Positions 7,861-15,495 of a stretch of DNA of 64,000 nt are shown piece by piece. Origin of the DNA: Microbacterium lacus (GTDB taxonomy: Bacteria; Actinomycetota; Actinomycetes; Actinomycetales; Microbacteriaceae). The notes beneath the pieces were generated by a model. It was not told the DNA's origin. It searched no databases and worked only from the letters and a program-made list of their open reading frames with translations. The stretch is from assembly GCF_039531105.1 (NCBI RefSeq), contig NZ_BAAAPK010000001.1, forward strand, positions 1 to 64,000, written 5' to 3'. Numbering within the stretch: position 1 is the stretch's first letter; every line of letters begins with the position of its first letter. The position numbers and the translations under genes are program-made.

Positions 7861-8847
7861 GTGACCGACTACCCGCTGCTGTCCCGGCTCGATCTGAATC
7901 TGCTCGTCGCCCTGGACGCTCTCCTCACGGAGCGCTCGGTGACGCGCGCCGCCGAGCGCCTCCACTTGAGTCAACCCGCGCTCAGCGCCTCGCTGGCACG
8001 GCTGCGGAACCACTTCAACGACCCGATCCTCGCGCGCCGCGGCAATGCGTACGAGCTCACCCCCTTGGCGCTCCGGCTGTCCGAGCACACCACGATCGCC
8101 CTGGATGCCGCGCGCCGGGTCTTCGAGAGCCAGGCGACCTGGACCCCGCGGGAATCCACCCGGGAATTCTCGATCTACGGCTCGGACTACGGCTTCGCGA
8201 CGATCGGCGCCGCCGTGTCACGGCTGGCGGCGCGCGAGGCGCCCGGTGTGCGCTTCCGCTTCATGCTGCACAACACCCCGATCGTCGACGACGCCGCCAA
8301 CAGCCTGCGCTCGGTCGACGCGATGGTGATCCCGCACGGCCACATCAGCGACCTGCCGTACGAGGACCTCTGGCGGGACCGCTGGGTGGTCGTCGCCGAC
8401 GAGGCGAACGAGCTCGTCGCGAACGGCCTCACGATGCGGATGCTGGGCGAATCGCCCTGGGTGTTCACCTACCGCTCGCGATCGGCGTTCACCTCGGCGA
8501 GCCGACAGCTGCAGATGCTCGGCCTCGAGCCGCGCGTCGATGTCGTGGTGGAGAGCTTCCTCGCGCTCGGACATTTCATCGAGGGGACCGACCGGCTCGG
8601 CCTGGTTCAGGCCGCCCTCGCCCCCGACGTCGCCCGCTCCGGCGGCATCCGCATTCTCGAGGCGCCCTTCGACGCCACACCTACGGCCAACGCCCTGTGG
8701 TGGCACCCCGTGCACGACCGCGATCCCGAGCATGCCTGGATGCGGCGACTTTTCCTCGAGGCATCGCACGAGGTGCAGGCCACGGTGGCCGGAGGCGACC
8801 GCTACATCGAGCCCCTCGCGGAGTTCGATGCGGCGATCGCCCCCTGA
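7861..8847 (+). CDS. LysR family transcriptional regulator of the C-glycoside operon
   Basis: This 328-residue protein has an N-terminal winged helix-turn-helix (LDLNLLVALDALLTERSVT, then HLSQPALSASLARLR, about residues 8-65) followed by a periplasmic-binding-protein-like effector domain. The GTG at 7861 puts the conserved LDLNLL segment at the expected distance from the start; an upstream ATG at 7816 in the same frame cannot be excluded. It is divergent from the isomerase-oxidase-deglycosidase operon with a clear dyad between them. It is therefore the best candidate regulator of that operon, with a glycoside or aglycone as inducer (inference). Confidence 0.88.
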   Translation: MTDYPLLSRLDLNLLVALDALLTERSVTRAAERLHLSQPALSASLARLRNHFNDPILARRGNAYELTPLALRLSEHTTIALDAARRVFESQATWTPRESTREFSIYGSDYGFATIGAAVSRLAAREAPGVRFRFMLHNTPIVDDAANSLRSVDAMVIPHGHISDLPYEDLWRDRWVVVADEANELVANGLTMRMLGESPWVFTYRSRSAFTSASRQLQMLGLEPRVDVVVESFLALGHFIEGTDRLGLVQAALAPDVARSGGIRILEAPFDATPTANALWWHPVHDRDPEHAWMRRLFLEASHEVQATVAGGDRYIEPLAEFDAAIAP

Positions 8848-8850
8848 CCG

Positions 8851-9687
8851 TCAGCCCTTGAGCCCTCCGGCGAAGCCCTGGATGAACTGCTTCTGCGCGA
8901 ACATGTAGAACGCCAGGATCGGGATCATCGAGATGATCACGACGGCGAAGATCTTGTTCCACGCCGACAGCAGACCACCGACGTAGGTGTACATCGCGAC
9001 AGGCAGGGTCTGCGTCGTCGATCCTCCGAGGAAGATCAGCGAGTTGAAGAAGTCGTTCCAGACGATGAGCCCCGCCAGGATCGCGACGGTTCCCGTCGCG
9101 GGAGCCATGAGCGGCAGCACGACGCGGAAGAACGCCTGCGTGGGTGATGCCCCGTCGATCACGGCCGCCTCTTCGTACTCGGTCGACAGGCCGCGGAAGA
9201 AGCTGGCGTAGAGGAAGACCGACAGCGGCAGCAGGATGCCGATCCACAGCAGGATCATGCCGATCGCATTGCCGGTCAATCCGACACTGCGGGCGCCGAT
9301 GTAGAGCGGGACGGTACCCAGCTGCGCCGGCAGGATGATCGCGATCAGCACGAGGTAGAAGGTCACCGTGGTCCAGCGGCGCGTGCGCCGCGCGATCACG
9401 TAGGCCGCGATCGAGCCGAACAGCACCAGGCCGAACACCGCACCGGCGGTGATGATGACGCTGTTGAAGATGCTCATCGGGATGCTGTTGCGGCCCGTCG
9501 TGGTGAGGACCTCGACGAAGTTGCTGAAGTCGAGCGACGACGGCGGGGTGATCGCACTCGTGGTCAGGGTCTCCTCGTTCGTCTTGAGCGAGGTGACGAT
9601 CAGGATGTAGAACGGCAGGAGCCCGAAGAGCGTGATGATCCAGATGAGGACTTCTCGGACGGCGGTGGCCTTCGTGTAGCGGAACAT
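8851..9687 (-). CDS. Carbohydrate ABC transporter permease (MalG-like)
   Basis: This 278-residue membrane protein has six predicted transmembrane helices; the first is LIWIITLFGLLPFYILIV. It carries the EAA loop EEAAVIDGASPTQAF that contacts the ATPase. It is the second of two permease genes separated by three bases, and pairs with the binding protein at 14090-15385. No ATP-binding subunit is encoded here, so a shared MsmK-type ATPase elsewhere is expected. The gene converges on the LysR gene with three bases between stops. Confidence 0.92.
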   Translation of the reverse strand: MFRYTKATAVREVLIWIITLFGLLPFYILIVTSLKTNEETLTTSAITPPSSLDFSNFVEVLTTTGRNSIPMSIFNSVIITAGAVFGLVLFGSIAAYVIARRTRRWTTVTFYLVLIAIILPAQLGTVPLYIGARSVGLTGNAIGMILLWIGILLPLSVFLYASFFRGLSTEYEEAAVIDGASPTQAFFRVVLPLMAPATGTVAILAGLIVWNDFFNSLIFLGGSTTQTLPVAMYTYVGGLLSAWNKIFAVVIISMIPILAFYMFAQKQFIQGFAGGLKG

Positions 9688-9690
9688 GGG

Positions 9691-10650
9691 TCAGACCCTT
9701 CTGGCGTCGCGGTCGCGGGTGACGTACTGCTGCAGGATGGCGAACGCCAGGATGATGACGGTCAGGACCAGGGCGAGTGCCGACCCGAAGCCGAACTGCC
9801 CGAGCGAGAACGCCTGCTTGTAGACCTCCGTCGCGAGCGTCTCGGTGGCGCCGGCCGGCCCGCCGCCGGTGAGGGCGAGGATCTGGTCGAAGATCCTCAG
9901 CCCCTGGATGATCCCGAGGGTAATCGCGATCGCGATCGAGGGCCGGATCGCGGGCACGGTGACGTGCCAGAACCTGCCCCAGATCCCGGCTCCATCCAGC
10001 GCCGCGGCTTCTTCGACCTCGACCGGGACGGACGCGAGGCCCGCCAGGTAGATCACCATCGTGAAGCCGGTCTGCTGCCAGACCACGGTGATGAGGATCG
10101 CCCAGATCGACCACGTCGGGTCGGCGAGCCACACCTTCTGGAGATCCTCCAGGCCGATCGCAGCGAGGAAGCCGTTGAGCGGACCGTTGAACTGGAAGAT
10201 GAACTTCCAGACGTAGGCGACTGCCAGCGGGCTGAGCACGACGGGCATGAACAGCAGCGTGCGCAGGATGTAGCGGGTCTTCAGGGTCCGGTTGATCGCG
10301 AGCGCGAACAGCAGGCCGACCACGTTCGTCAGGATCACGGAGCCGAACGCCAGGAACAGGGTGTTCCACACCGCGCCCAGCAGCTGCGGGTCGTTGAAGA
10401 TCTTCACGAAATTGTCGAGGCCGATGAACTCCCAGTCCCCCAGACCGGTCCAGTTCGTGAAGGCGAAGAAGCCACCGGTGAGGGTGGCGGCGTAGTGGAC
10501 GCCGATCACGAGCACGATCGCCGGCAGCGCCCACCACCAGTGGCCGTAGCTGATCAACGGCTTCTTCTTGCTCGGCGGCGGAGGTGTGCGCCGAGCACGA
10601 GGGGGCACGGTGAGGGTGCGAGTACTGTTCTCGTCGATCGTCACTGTCAT
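9691..10650 (-). CDS. Carbohydrate ABC transporter permease (MalF-like)
   Basis: This 319-residue inner-membrane permease has a charged, proline-rich cytosolic N-terminus (PPRARRTPPPPSKKK), about six membrane segments and the EAA motif EEAAALDGAGIWGRF. The signature LTGGGPAGATETLATEVY is typical of the sugar importer family. ATG 10650 was chosen; the longer frame back to 11058 overlaps the divergent hydrolase and has shadow composition. The import substrate is probably an oligosaccharide or plant glycoside, given the surrounding hydrolases. Confidence 0.92.
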   Translation of the reverse strand: MTVTIDENSTRTLTVPPRARRTPPPPSKKKPLISYGHWWWALPAIVLVIGVHYAATLTGGFFAFTNWTGLGDWEFIGLDNFVKIFNDPQLLGAVWNTLFLAFGSVILTNVVGLLFALAINRTLKTRYILRTLLFMPVVLSPLAVAYVWKFIFQFNGPLNGFLAAIGLEDLQKVWLADPTWSIWAILITVVWQQTGFTMVIYLAGLASVPVEVEEAAALDGAGIWGRFWHVTVPAIRPSIAIAITLGIIQGLRIFDQILALTGGGPAGATETLATEVYKQAFSLGQFGFGSALALVLTVIILAFAILQQYVTRDRDARRV

Positions 10651-10736
10651 CTCTCTGACCTCGTCGTCATGCACTCCGGCACGGAGCGCCACGAGACCCA
10701 TGATCACACGCTTGCGTCGAAATGACACATTAGTTC

Positions 10737-10751
10737 TAGCGATATCCGCTA
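10737..10751. promoter_or_regulatory. Inverted repeat in divergent permease/hydrolase promoter
   Basis: TAGCG and CGCTA arms flank ATATC in an AT-richer patch between the divergent permease gene (start 10650) and the hydrolase gene (start 10780). It is followed by ATAAG, a pentamer that recurs in other promoters of this region. It is a plausible operator; the regulator is unknown. Confidence 0.4.
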
Positions 10752-10779
10752 TAAGTGCCGACGCTGACAGGATGCCGAC

Positions 10780-13700
10780 GTGAGCACCTCCGGCGGCGAA
10801 GACGAAAGCGGTCACTGGGAGTCGTTGTGGAGCGACTTCGTCACCCCTCCGGACGACGCACGGCCCCGTGCGTGGTGGCACTGGATGGACGGCAACATCG
10901 ATCCTGTCGGCATTCGTCGCGACCTGGAGTGGCTGCAGGCGAGCGGGGTGCGCGGCGTGCAGCTCTTCGACGGCGGCATGGGCGTTCCTCTCGTCGTCCC
11001 CCGAGCGGTCCGTCCCGGCTCGACGGAGTGGACGCAAGCGATCGACACCGCCGTCCACACCGCCGCGGAGCTGGGCCTCGAACTCGCCGTCGCAACCTCC
11101 TCGGGGTGGAGTGCCGCCGGCGGACCGTGGGTTGCACCGGCGGATGCGATGAAGAAGGTGGTCTGGTCGGAAACGGTGGTCGGCGGCGGCCGCGGCGTGG
11201 AGAGAGAACTGGCGCCCCTACCCGCGGTGGCGGGGCTGTACCAGGACAGCCCACGCGACGGCGGCGCGCAGGCCTCCGCTTTCGCGGTCGACACGGCGGT
11301 GCTGGCGCTCCCCCACACGGCGGATGCCGATCCCCTGCGCCCCGCCGAGGTGTCGGCATCCGCCCCGCTCGAGACATGGGACGCGATCCTCGACGGCTCC
11401 TTCACCGCGACCGTTGCTCTTCCCCGTGATCCGGACGGATGGTCGACGGCCTGGATCGAGCAGCGTTTCGATGATCCGGTGACCGTCCGCTCGGTCACCG
11501 TCGGGCTTCCCGGGCCGCGCGGATTCGGCGCCGCTCCGCCCGCGGAGGCCGTACTCCAGGTCAGCGACAACGGTGCGTCATATCGCGACGTCGTGCGACT
11601 GGAAACCACGACCGTTCCGGCACGCACCGCGAGCTTCGCCCCGGTGACCGGTCGACGATTCCGGCTCCTCCTCGGCGGCGGCAGCGCGGCCGACGCCCTC
11701 CCCCATACCTCTCCCGGTGTGCGCCTGCCTCCCGTCCTGCGCCGATCGCGCCACTTCCAGGTTTCCGAGTTCGCCTTGCGCACCGATGCGCGGGTGCACC
11801 ACGCCGAGGTGAAAGCCGGGTTCGGGGTCGTGCCCGACTACTACGCCGTGGACGGCGACCAGGACGCCGGCGCGATCAGCGTCGATCAGGTGATCGACGT
11901 GACCCCCCACGTGCAGGAGGGCGTGCTGCGATGGGATGCTCCGCCCGGTGACTGGCTGATCCTGAGGATCGGCGCGTCTCTGACCGGGCAGACGAACGGA
12001 CCGGCGCCGGCGGATTCGACAGGCCTGGAGGTCGACAAGCTCGACGGCCGTCGGGTGGCCCGCTACCTCAGCGAGCATCTGATCCGGTTCGGCGGGACGG
12101 ATGCCGCTCCCGCACGTTTCGCTGCGCTCCTCAGCGACAGCATCGAGGCCGGCCCGCAGAACTGGACCGACGACCTTCTTGCGTGCTTCGAACGGTCCCG
12201 GGGCTACGACCCGCGGCCGTGGTTGCCCGCGCTGACCGGGCGACTCGTCGGCAGCGCGTCCGCATCGGATCGGTTCCTCTACGACTATCGCCGCACGCTC
12301 TCGGAGCTTCTCGCATCGGAGTACTACGGCACGCTGGGTGCGCAGGCGCGACTCCGGGGGATGACCTATTACGCCGAGGCCCTGGAGGATGCACGGCCGA
12401 GCCTCGGCGACGACCTCGCGATGCGCGCCGCGGCCGACGTGCCGATGGGCGCGATGTGGACCTTCGACCCGGCCGACGGGCCACAGCCCACCTATGTGGC
12501 TGATCTGAAGGGCGCGGCATCCGTCGCCCATGTGCACGGCAAGCGCTGGGTCGGCAGTGAGGCGTTCACCTCGTTCGACAATCCGTGGTCGTGGACCCCG
12601 CGCATGCTCAAGCATGTGGCCGACCTCCAGCTCTCGCTCGGTGTCACCCGGTTCTGCATCCACACCTCGCCCCACCAGCCGATCGCGGCACCGCCGCCCG
12701 GGATCTCGCTCGCCCCCTTCCTCGGGCAGGCCTTCGCGGTGAACGAGACGTGGGCCTCGATGACCCGTCCGTGGATCGACTACCTCGCGCGGTGCAGCGC
12801 CGTTCTGAGCTCCGGCGAGCCGGCCGTCGACATCGCCGTGTTCGTCGGGGAGGAGGCTCCGGTGACCGGGCTGTTCGCCGACGCCATTGACGACACGGTG
12901 CCGGACGGGTTCGACGCGGACTACATCGGCGCCGACGCGCTGGCGCGCATCCTCCGCGTCCAGGACGGCGACCTCCTCTCTCACGGTGCCCGCTATCGAC
13001 TGCTGCACCTCGGCGGATCATCGCGACGCATGACCCTGCGCACCCTCGCCGCGGTCGAGAGACTCGTGGATGCCGGTGCGGTGGTGTCCGGCATCCGACC
13101 GGTCTCCTCCCCCTCGCTCGCGGACGATCCTGAGGAATTCGAGGCGGCGTGCGAGCGGCTCTGGGGCTCCGGACGGATTCTGGAGGCGGATCTCCGCGCG
13201 GCGATCGCGCACGCAGACCTGCGACCGCGCCTGCACGTGGCGGGGGCGCCTGTCCGCCGCATCTCGCGACTGGTCGGTGGCGCGCTCGTGACGTTCCTGG
13301 CCAATCCGAGAGCTGAGGACGTGAGTGTCGTGATCTCTCCCTCGACGTCGGGACCCTGGCGTGCGTGGGACCCCGTTCAGCTGCGGTCGTTCGCGCTCGA
13401 AGCGGGCGACAACGGCTTCCGAGTCGAGCTGCCGGCGTTCGGGTCCCTGTTCGTGATGCCGGGTACGGCCGCGCTGCCACCGGCTGCCACGGAGGTGATC
13501 CGGCTCGCCGGACCGTGGACGGTGAGGGTGGGGGCGGATGAGTTCTCCACCGCCCCGGATCCTGTGCTCTGGACCGATCAGGGGGCATCGGGGTTCTCCG
13601 GCGTCGGCGTGTACCGCCACTCATTCACGCTCGCCCAAGATGTTCCGGACGCCGAGATCACCCTCGAGCTCGGCGCGCTGAGGGACATCGCGCGGGTGCG

Positions 13701-13947
13701 CGTCAACGGGCAGGATTGCGGCGTCGTGTGGACGGCGCCGTTCGTGTGCGATGTCTCCTCGGCCGTGGTCGCCGGCCGCAACGAGCTCGAAGTGCACGTC
13801 GCGACGCCGTGGCGCAACCGGCTGATCGCGGAGGCACGCGACCCGAGCGGCGAGCTCTTCGCGCCGATGACGGAAGTGTTCGAACCGAGTGCCACGCCGC
13901 TGCCCGCGGGCCTGACCGGTCCCGCGTTCCTGCGCGTCCGGCGGTGA
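10780..13947 (+). CDS. Glycoside hydrolase, GH106-like (alpha-L-rhamnosidase type)
   Basis: This 1055-residue protein has no signal peptide. The N-terminal RAWWHWMDGNIDPVG followed by GVRGVQLFDGGMG is characteristic of the GH106 group of large rhamnosidases and related unassigned hydrolases. The C-terminal 150 residues form a galactose-binding-like sandwich (VYRHSFTL, VRVNGQDCGVVWTAPF). The GTG at 10780 has a weak AGGA site; no better start is available. It should remove terminal rhamnose from rhamnosylated glycosides after uptake, in keeping with the adjacent importer. The exact specificity is inferred. The acidic catalytic residues cannot be fixed without alignment. Confidence 0.82.
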   Translation: MSTSGGEDESGHWESLWSDFVTPPDDARPRAWWHWMDGNIDPVGIRRDLEWLQASGVRGVQLFDGGMGVPLVVPRAVRPGSTEWTQAIDTAVHTAAELGLELAVATSSGWSAAGGPWVAPADAMKKVVWSETVVGGGRGVERELAPLPAVAGLYQDSPRDGGAQASAFAVDTAVLALPHTADADPLRPAEVSASAPLETWDAILDGSFTATVALPRDPDGWSTAWIEQRFDDPVTVRSVTVGLPGPRGFGAAPPAEAVLQVSDNGASYRDVVRLETTTVPARTASFAPVTGRRFRLLLGGGSAADALPHTSPGVRLPPVLRRSRHFQVSEFALRTDARVHHAEVKAGFGVVPDYYAVDGDQDAGAISVDQVIDVTPHVQEGVLRWDAPPGDWLILRIGASLTGQTNGPAPADSTGLEVDKLDGRRVARYLSEHLIRFGGTDAAPARFAALLSDSIEAGPQNWTDDLLACFERSRGYDPRPWLPALTGRLVGSASASDRFLYDYRRTLSELLASEYYGTLGAQARLRGMTYYAEALEDARPSLGDDLAMRAAADVPMGAMWTFDPADGPQPTYVADLKGAASVAHVHGKRWVGSEAFTSFDNPWSWTPRMLKHVADLQLSLGVTRFCIHTSPHQPIAAPPPGISLAPFLGQAFAVNETWASMTRPWIDYLARCSAVLSSGEPAVDIAVFVGEEAPVTGLFADAIDDTVPDGFDADYIGADALARILRVQDGDLLSHGARYRLLHLGGSSRRMTLRTLAAVERLVDAGAVVSGIRPVSSPSLADDPEEFEAACERLWGSGRILEADLRAAIAHADLRPRLHVAGAPVRRISRLVGGALVTFLANPRAEDVSVVISPSTSGPWRAWDPVQLRSFALEAGDNGFRVELPAFGSLFVMPGTAALPPAATEVIRLAGPWTVRVGADEFSTAPDPVLWTDQGASGFSGVGVYRHSFTLAQDVPDAEITLELGALRDIARVRVNGQDCGVVWTAPFVCDVSSAVVAGRNELEVHVATPWRNRLIAEARDPSGELFAPMTEVFEPSATPLPAGLTGPAFLRVRR

Positions 13948-13976
13948 GTCACGCGGATCACTCACCCTATTGCCGC

Positions 13977-13995
13977 ACATAAGCGACTGTTATGT
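13977..13995. promoter_or_regulatory. Inverted repeat upstream of sugar-binding protein gene
   Basis: ACATAA and TTATGT arms flank seven bases, about 100 bases before the binding-protein start. CATAAG inside it matches half of the LysR-type box at 7708-7730. This suggests, but does not prove, shared control. Confidence 0.45.
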
Positions 13996-14089
13996 CGGAA
14001 TGATGCAAATGGTGTCACAGTGGATCTGCGGCCCCCGAGCCGCGAGTCAGCTGCACCGCTGACGACAATGACGTCACGAAAGGTTCGAT

Positions 14090-15385
14090 ATGTCACAGCT
14101 CTCCACCCGTCGGCTCCGCTGGGCGCTCCTCGCGATCCCGGCCGCCGGTGCCCTGGTCCTCGCCGGCTGTTCCGGCTCGGCCGACAACGGCGGCGGCAGC
14201 TCCGAAGACCCCAGCACGACCGGGTTCTCGGTCATGGTCGCGCAGGCCAACGACGCCGACGATTTCTACGCGCAGATCCTGCAGAAGTACTCGGACGAGA
14301 CCGGCGTCGAGGTCGAGGTGATCCCCTACCCCTCCGACGCCTACAACACGCAGGTCACGACGCAGCTCCAGGCCGGCAACGCCGCCGACATGATGGTGCT
14401 CTCGCCCGGAACGGGTCAGCCCATCTCGGTCATCACGCTCGCCGAGGCCGGGTTCCTCGAGCCGCTCGACGAGACCTCGGCCGGTCTCCTGCCCGCCGGT
14501 AGCGAGAAGGAATACCAGATCGACGGCGACACGTTCGCCCAGCCCACCGCACTCACGCCGGTCGGCATGGTGTTCAACGTGACCGCGGCCGATGAGGCAG
14601 GCGTGTCGGAGTACCCCGCCACGTACGAGGAGCTGCTCACCGCATGCACGACGGCTCGCGAGGGCGGCAAGGACTCGTTCACGGTGCTCGCGGGCGGCAT
14701 CCCGTTCAACACCGGCCTGTTCTCGATGCTGGTCTCCGCGACCCGTGTGTACGCCGAGGATCCCGACTGGAACGAGCAGCGCGCCGCGGGTGATGTCACG
14801 TTCGCCGACAGCGGCTGGCGCGACGTGCTCGAGGACATCGTCGAGATGAACGACTCCGGCTGCTTCCAGGACGGCGCCGCCGGCGGAACGTTCGACAGCA
14901 TCACGGCCGGTCTCGGCGGCGGCACCTCGCTGAGCGCCGCGGTCCCCGGCAGCGCGGCCGCATCGATCAGCAGCGCCACCGGAGCCGAGCTCAACGTGCA
15001 GGCCTTCCCGCCCGCCGACGGCGGCGACGCGTTCACGATCACGGGCGCGAACTACGCCTGGGGCATCAATGCTTCCTCGGACGACGCTGTCAAGGCGTCC
15101 GCACAGGCCTTCCTCGACTGGGTCGCCCAGCCCGAGAACGCCAAGGAGTACGCCGACCTCTCCGGTTCGGTCCCGATCACGGGCATCGATGAGGCGACGC
15201 TGCTCCCCGAGTACGCGCCGATCGGCGGTCTGCTCGGTGACGGCTCCTACGTCGGCGTGCCGAACGCCACCTGGCCCAACCCGGCAGTGTACGAAGCCCT
15301 TGGCACCGGTGTCCAGGGTCTACTGACCGGCCAGAAGACGGTCGACCAGGTGCTGGCCGATATGGACGCCGCCTGGGGCGAGTGA
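14090..15385 (+). CDS. Sugar ABC transporter substrate-binding lipoprotein
   Basis: This 431-residue extracellular binding protein has a twin-Arg-free signal peptide and lipobox LVLAGC (lipidated Cys27), followed by a Gly/Ser linker and a type 1 solute-binding fold (EVEVIPYPSDAYNT, SPGTGQPISV). A GAAAGG ribosome site precedes ATG 14090. It is the recognition component for the two permeases at 8851-10650, although the hydrolase gene lies between them. It captures a carbohydrate outside the cell; the ligand is unknown, but co-location with rhamnosidase and glucosidase genes suggests a plant glycoside. Confidence 0.93.
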   Translation: MSQLSTRRLRWALLAIPAAGALVLAGCSGSADNGGGSSEDPSTTGFSVMVAQANDADDFYAQILQKYSDETGVEVEVIPYPSDAYNTQVTTQLQAGNAADMMVLSPGTGQPISVITLAEAGFLEPLDETSAGLLPAGSEKEYQIDGDTFAQPTALTPVGMVFNVTAADEAGVSEYPATYEELLTACTTAREGGKDSFTVLAGGIPFNTGLFSMLVSATRVYAEDPDWNEQRAAGDVTFADSGWRDVLEDIVEMNDSGCFQDGAAGGTFDSITAGLGGGTSLSAAVPGSAAASISSATGAELNVQAFPPADGGDAFTITGANYAWGINASSDDAVKASAQAFLDWVAQPENAKEYADLSGSVPITGIDEATLLPEYAPIGGLLGDGSYVGVPNATWPNPAVYEALGTGVQGLLTGQKTVDQVLADMDAAWGE

Positions 15386-15399
15386 CCCACCCGTAGTCC

Positions 15400-15470
15400 C
15401 GCGAGACTGCACCCGCGCGCCGAGTCTGAGGGGTTTCCCCTCAGTCTCGGCAACCGGATGCAGTCTCGCG
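15400..15470. terminator. Nested palindrome, probable terminator
   Basis: Outer perfect arms CGCGAGACTGCA (15400-15411) and TGCAGTCTCGCG (15459-15470) enclose an inner stem CTGAGGGG/CCCCTCAG (15426-15444) with a TTT loop. It lies between the binding-protein stop and the GH3 start, so it could end the first transcript. GAGACTGC recurs at 17722 and 17943. Confidence 0.6.
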
Positions 15471-15495
15471 ACGTTTGAGAGAAGGAGCGCGCGAC

